From assembly GCF_042695135.1 (NCBI RefSeq), contig NZ_CP170547.1, positions 1,922,001 to 1,986,000 on the forward strand: a stretch of 64,000 nt of DNA, in the 5' to 3' direction. The position numbers and the translations under genes were made by a program. The stretch is from Epilithonimonas sp042695135 (GTDB taxonomy: Bacteria; Bacteroidota; Bacteroidia; Flavobacteriales; Weeksellaceae). The notes under the pieces are model-generated. The model saw only the letters and a list, made by a program, of their open reading frames with translations, ran no database searches and was not told where the DNA came from. Shown here piece after piece: positions 62,851 to 64,000 of the stretch (position 1 is the stretch's first letter; each line of letters opens with the position of its first letter).

Positions 62851-64000
62851 TGATGAAGAATTGGATAAAATTTTTGACGCTTTTCTTAGGTTCGCTTTTG
62901 TTTGCACAACAGACGACTTTCAAGTTTGATTTTGGCACAAACAGAACCGAAAATGGATTTATTCCAATCACTTCAACTTCAAAATTTGACAAAAAAATCG
63001 GCTACGGATTTATGGATGTTTCTGGTTTGAAATCCGTTGACAATGGAGGAAATGCATTGACAGGAGACTATATCACCAGCGACAAACCTTTCTATTTTTC
63101 GGTGGCAATTCCTGAAGGAAATTATGATATTCAACTGAATTTAGGTGATACAAAAGGAACTTCGGAAACAACAGTTCGTGTCGAAAACCGTCGATTGATG
63201 TTGAGTGATATCAAAACAAAACAAGGCGAAGTTATCGAAAAACAAATCACAGTTCATGTAAAAGACAGCATTATCCGAAATCAGGAAGGCGCTCAAATCG
63301 GAATTGTAAAATTAAAACCGAGAGAAAAAAAATACCTGCATTGGGATAATTTATTGACAATCGAATTCAACGATAAAGCACCGAAAGTTGCCGCAATTAC
63401 CATTCAGCTAAACACAGCAGCCAAAACCATTTACATCACTGGAGATTCTACAGTCGTTGATGCACAGTACGAGCCTTGGGCGTCTTGGGGACAAATGTTT
63501 CCTTATTTTCTGGTTCCAAATCAGGTTGTCGTTGCGAATTATGCCGAAAGTGGCGAAACGTTGAAAGCCTTTGAAGACCGCCACCGAATTGATAAAATCT
63601 GGAATAAAATAAAACCCGGAGATTATCTCTTTATTGAGTTTGGACACAATGATCAGAAGTCTGGAAACAGTACAAAATCCGGCTACAGAAAAAGATTAAC
63701 AGAGTGGATTCATAAAGCCAAACAATTGGGAGCAATTCCTGTTTTGGTCACCTCAATGAACCGTCATGTTTTCGATGAGAATAATAAAATCGTCAATACT
63801 TTGGATGATTTTCCGGATGCGATGCGAGAAATTGCAAAAACGGAAAATGTATATTTAATCGATTTAAATACAATGAGCAAAACGCTTTTTGAAGCGATGG
63901 GACCGGAAAATTCTAAGAAAGCGTTCGTTTATTATCCTGCAAACAGCTATCCTAATCAGCCGACAGCTTTGGCGGATGATACACATTTTAATACTTATGG
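62850..64000 (+). CDS. Rhamnogalacturonan acetylesterase, 5' part
   Basis: The gene is cut by the right edge; about 383 residues are present without a stop. It overlaps the GH2 stop by one base, starts MMKNWIKFLTLFLGSLLFAQ (signal peptide), and has an N-terminal beta-sandwich (FKFDFGTNRTENGFIPITST, residues about 22-160). The SGNH esterase blocks follow: GDSTVVDA with nucleophile Ser200, FIEFGHNDQKSGNST, and DDTHFNTYG carrying the Asp-His pair. The family deacetylates galacturonic acid residues in rhamnogalacturonan. The three plus-strand genes GH28-GH2-esterase form one operon. Confidence 0.88.
   Translation, partial: MMKNWIKFLTLFLGSLLFAQQTTFKFDFGTNRTENGFIPITSTSKFDKKIGYGFMDVSGLKSVDNGGNALTGDYITSDKPFYFSVAIPEGNYDIQLNLGDTKGTSETTVRVENRRLMLSDIKTKQGEVIEKQITVHVKDSIIRNQEGAQIGIVKLKPREKKYLHWDNLLTIEFNDKAPKVAAITIQLNTAAKTIYITGDSTVVDAQYEPWASWGQMFPYFLVPNQVVVANYAESGETLKAFEDRHRIDKIWNKIKPGDYLFIEFGHNDQKSGNSTKSGYRKRLTEWIHKAKQLGAIPVLVTSMNRHVFDENNKIVNTLDDFPDAMREIAKTENVYLIDLNTMSKTLFEAMGPENSKKAFVYYPANSYPNQPTALADDTHFNTY

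Overview
The window looks like a chromosomal segment of a Flavobacteriia member, most likely Chryseobacterium or a close Weeksellaceae relative. This is inferred from the low G+C content, the type IX secretion (T9SS) sorting tails, TonB-dependent receptors, Bacteroidetes-type -7 promoter boxes (TAnnTTTG) and many short genus-typical helix-turn-helix proteins. No rRNA, tRNA, CRISPR array or complete insertion sequence was seen.

Region 1 (1-11.2 kb) is a beta-mannan utilisation operon on the + strand, cut by the left edge. It holds a GH130 phosphorylase (3' end only), a cellobiose 2-epimerase-like enzyme, a two-module carbohydrate-binding protein, a mannose-6-phosphate isomerase-type cupin, GH27 alpha-galactosidase, GH26 mannanase, a GH5-CE2 glucanase/esterase fusion, a sialate-O-acetylesterase-family esterase and a GH3 beta-glucosidase. 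A strong terminator ends it. Secreted enzymes would debranch, deacetylate and cut galactoglucomannan. The cytoplasmic epimerase and phosphorylase would then convert mannobiose to mannose-1-phosphate and glucose. No SusC/SusD pair lies inside the window.

Region 2 (11.3-26.6 kb) starts with a small patch of decaying genes (a frameshifted SnoaL-like lipoprotein, a HAD phosphatase tail, a possible reverse-strand remnant). It continues with a TPR-HTH regulator, a T9SS-exported Asp-box protein, an ECF sigma factor with an overlapping membrane protein, an outer-membrane barrel protein, an Hc1-like histone, and stress or housekeeping genes (DUF2383, SDR, FAD/NAD(P) protein, serine hydrolase).

Region 3 (26.7-36.4 kb) is a surface-protein island: a three-gene minus-strand operon (YadA-head-like repeat protein, giant T9SS Asp-box protein, TonB-dependent receptor) and, divergently, a paralogous receptor that is frameshifted just after its signal peptide.

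Region 4 (36.7-44.3 kb) is a light or photo-oxidative stress cluster. On the minus strand lie TetR, UbiB-like kinase, DUF2256, a photolyase of the FeS-BCP type, TIGR03643, SDR and MarR, largely overlapping. Divergent to them are GTP cyclohydrolase II and an SDR/DUF2867 protein. The shared control region has two mirror-image -7 boxes flanking an inverted repeat. The photolyase lacks all the cysteines of the iron-sulfur cluster that names its family.

Region 5 (44.7-50.5 kb) is an accessory stretch of AraC-type and small HTH regulators with gene remnants, a triplicated leader repeat and large AT-rich gaps.

Region 6 (50.6-57.3 kb) is a tetR-RND efflux operon (repressor, adaptor, pump, outer-membrane factor) with four copies of an 11-bp palindrome that look like the repressor's operators.

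Region 7 (57.4-64 kb) is a pectin or rhamnogalacturonan cluster: pectate lyase (PL10) on the minus strand; GH28, GH2 and a rhamnogalacturonan acetylesterase (cut by the right edge) on the plus strand.
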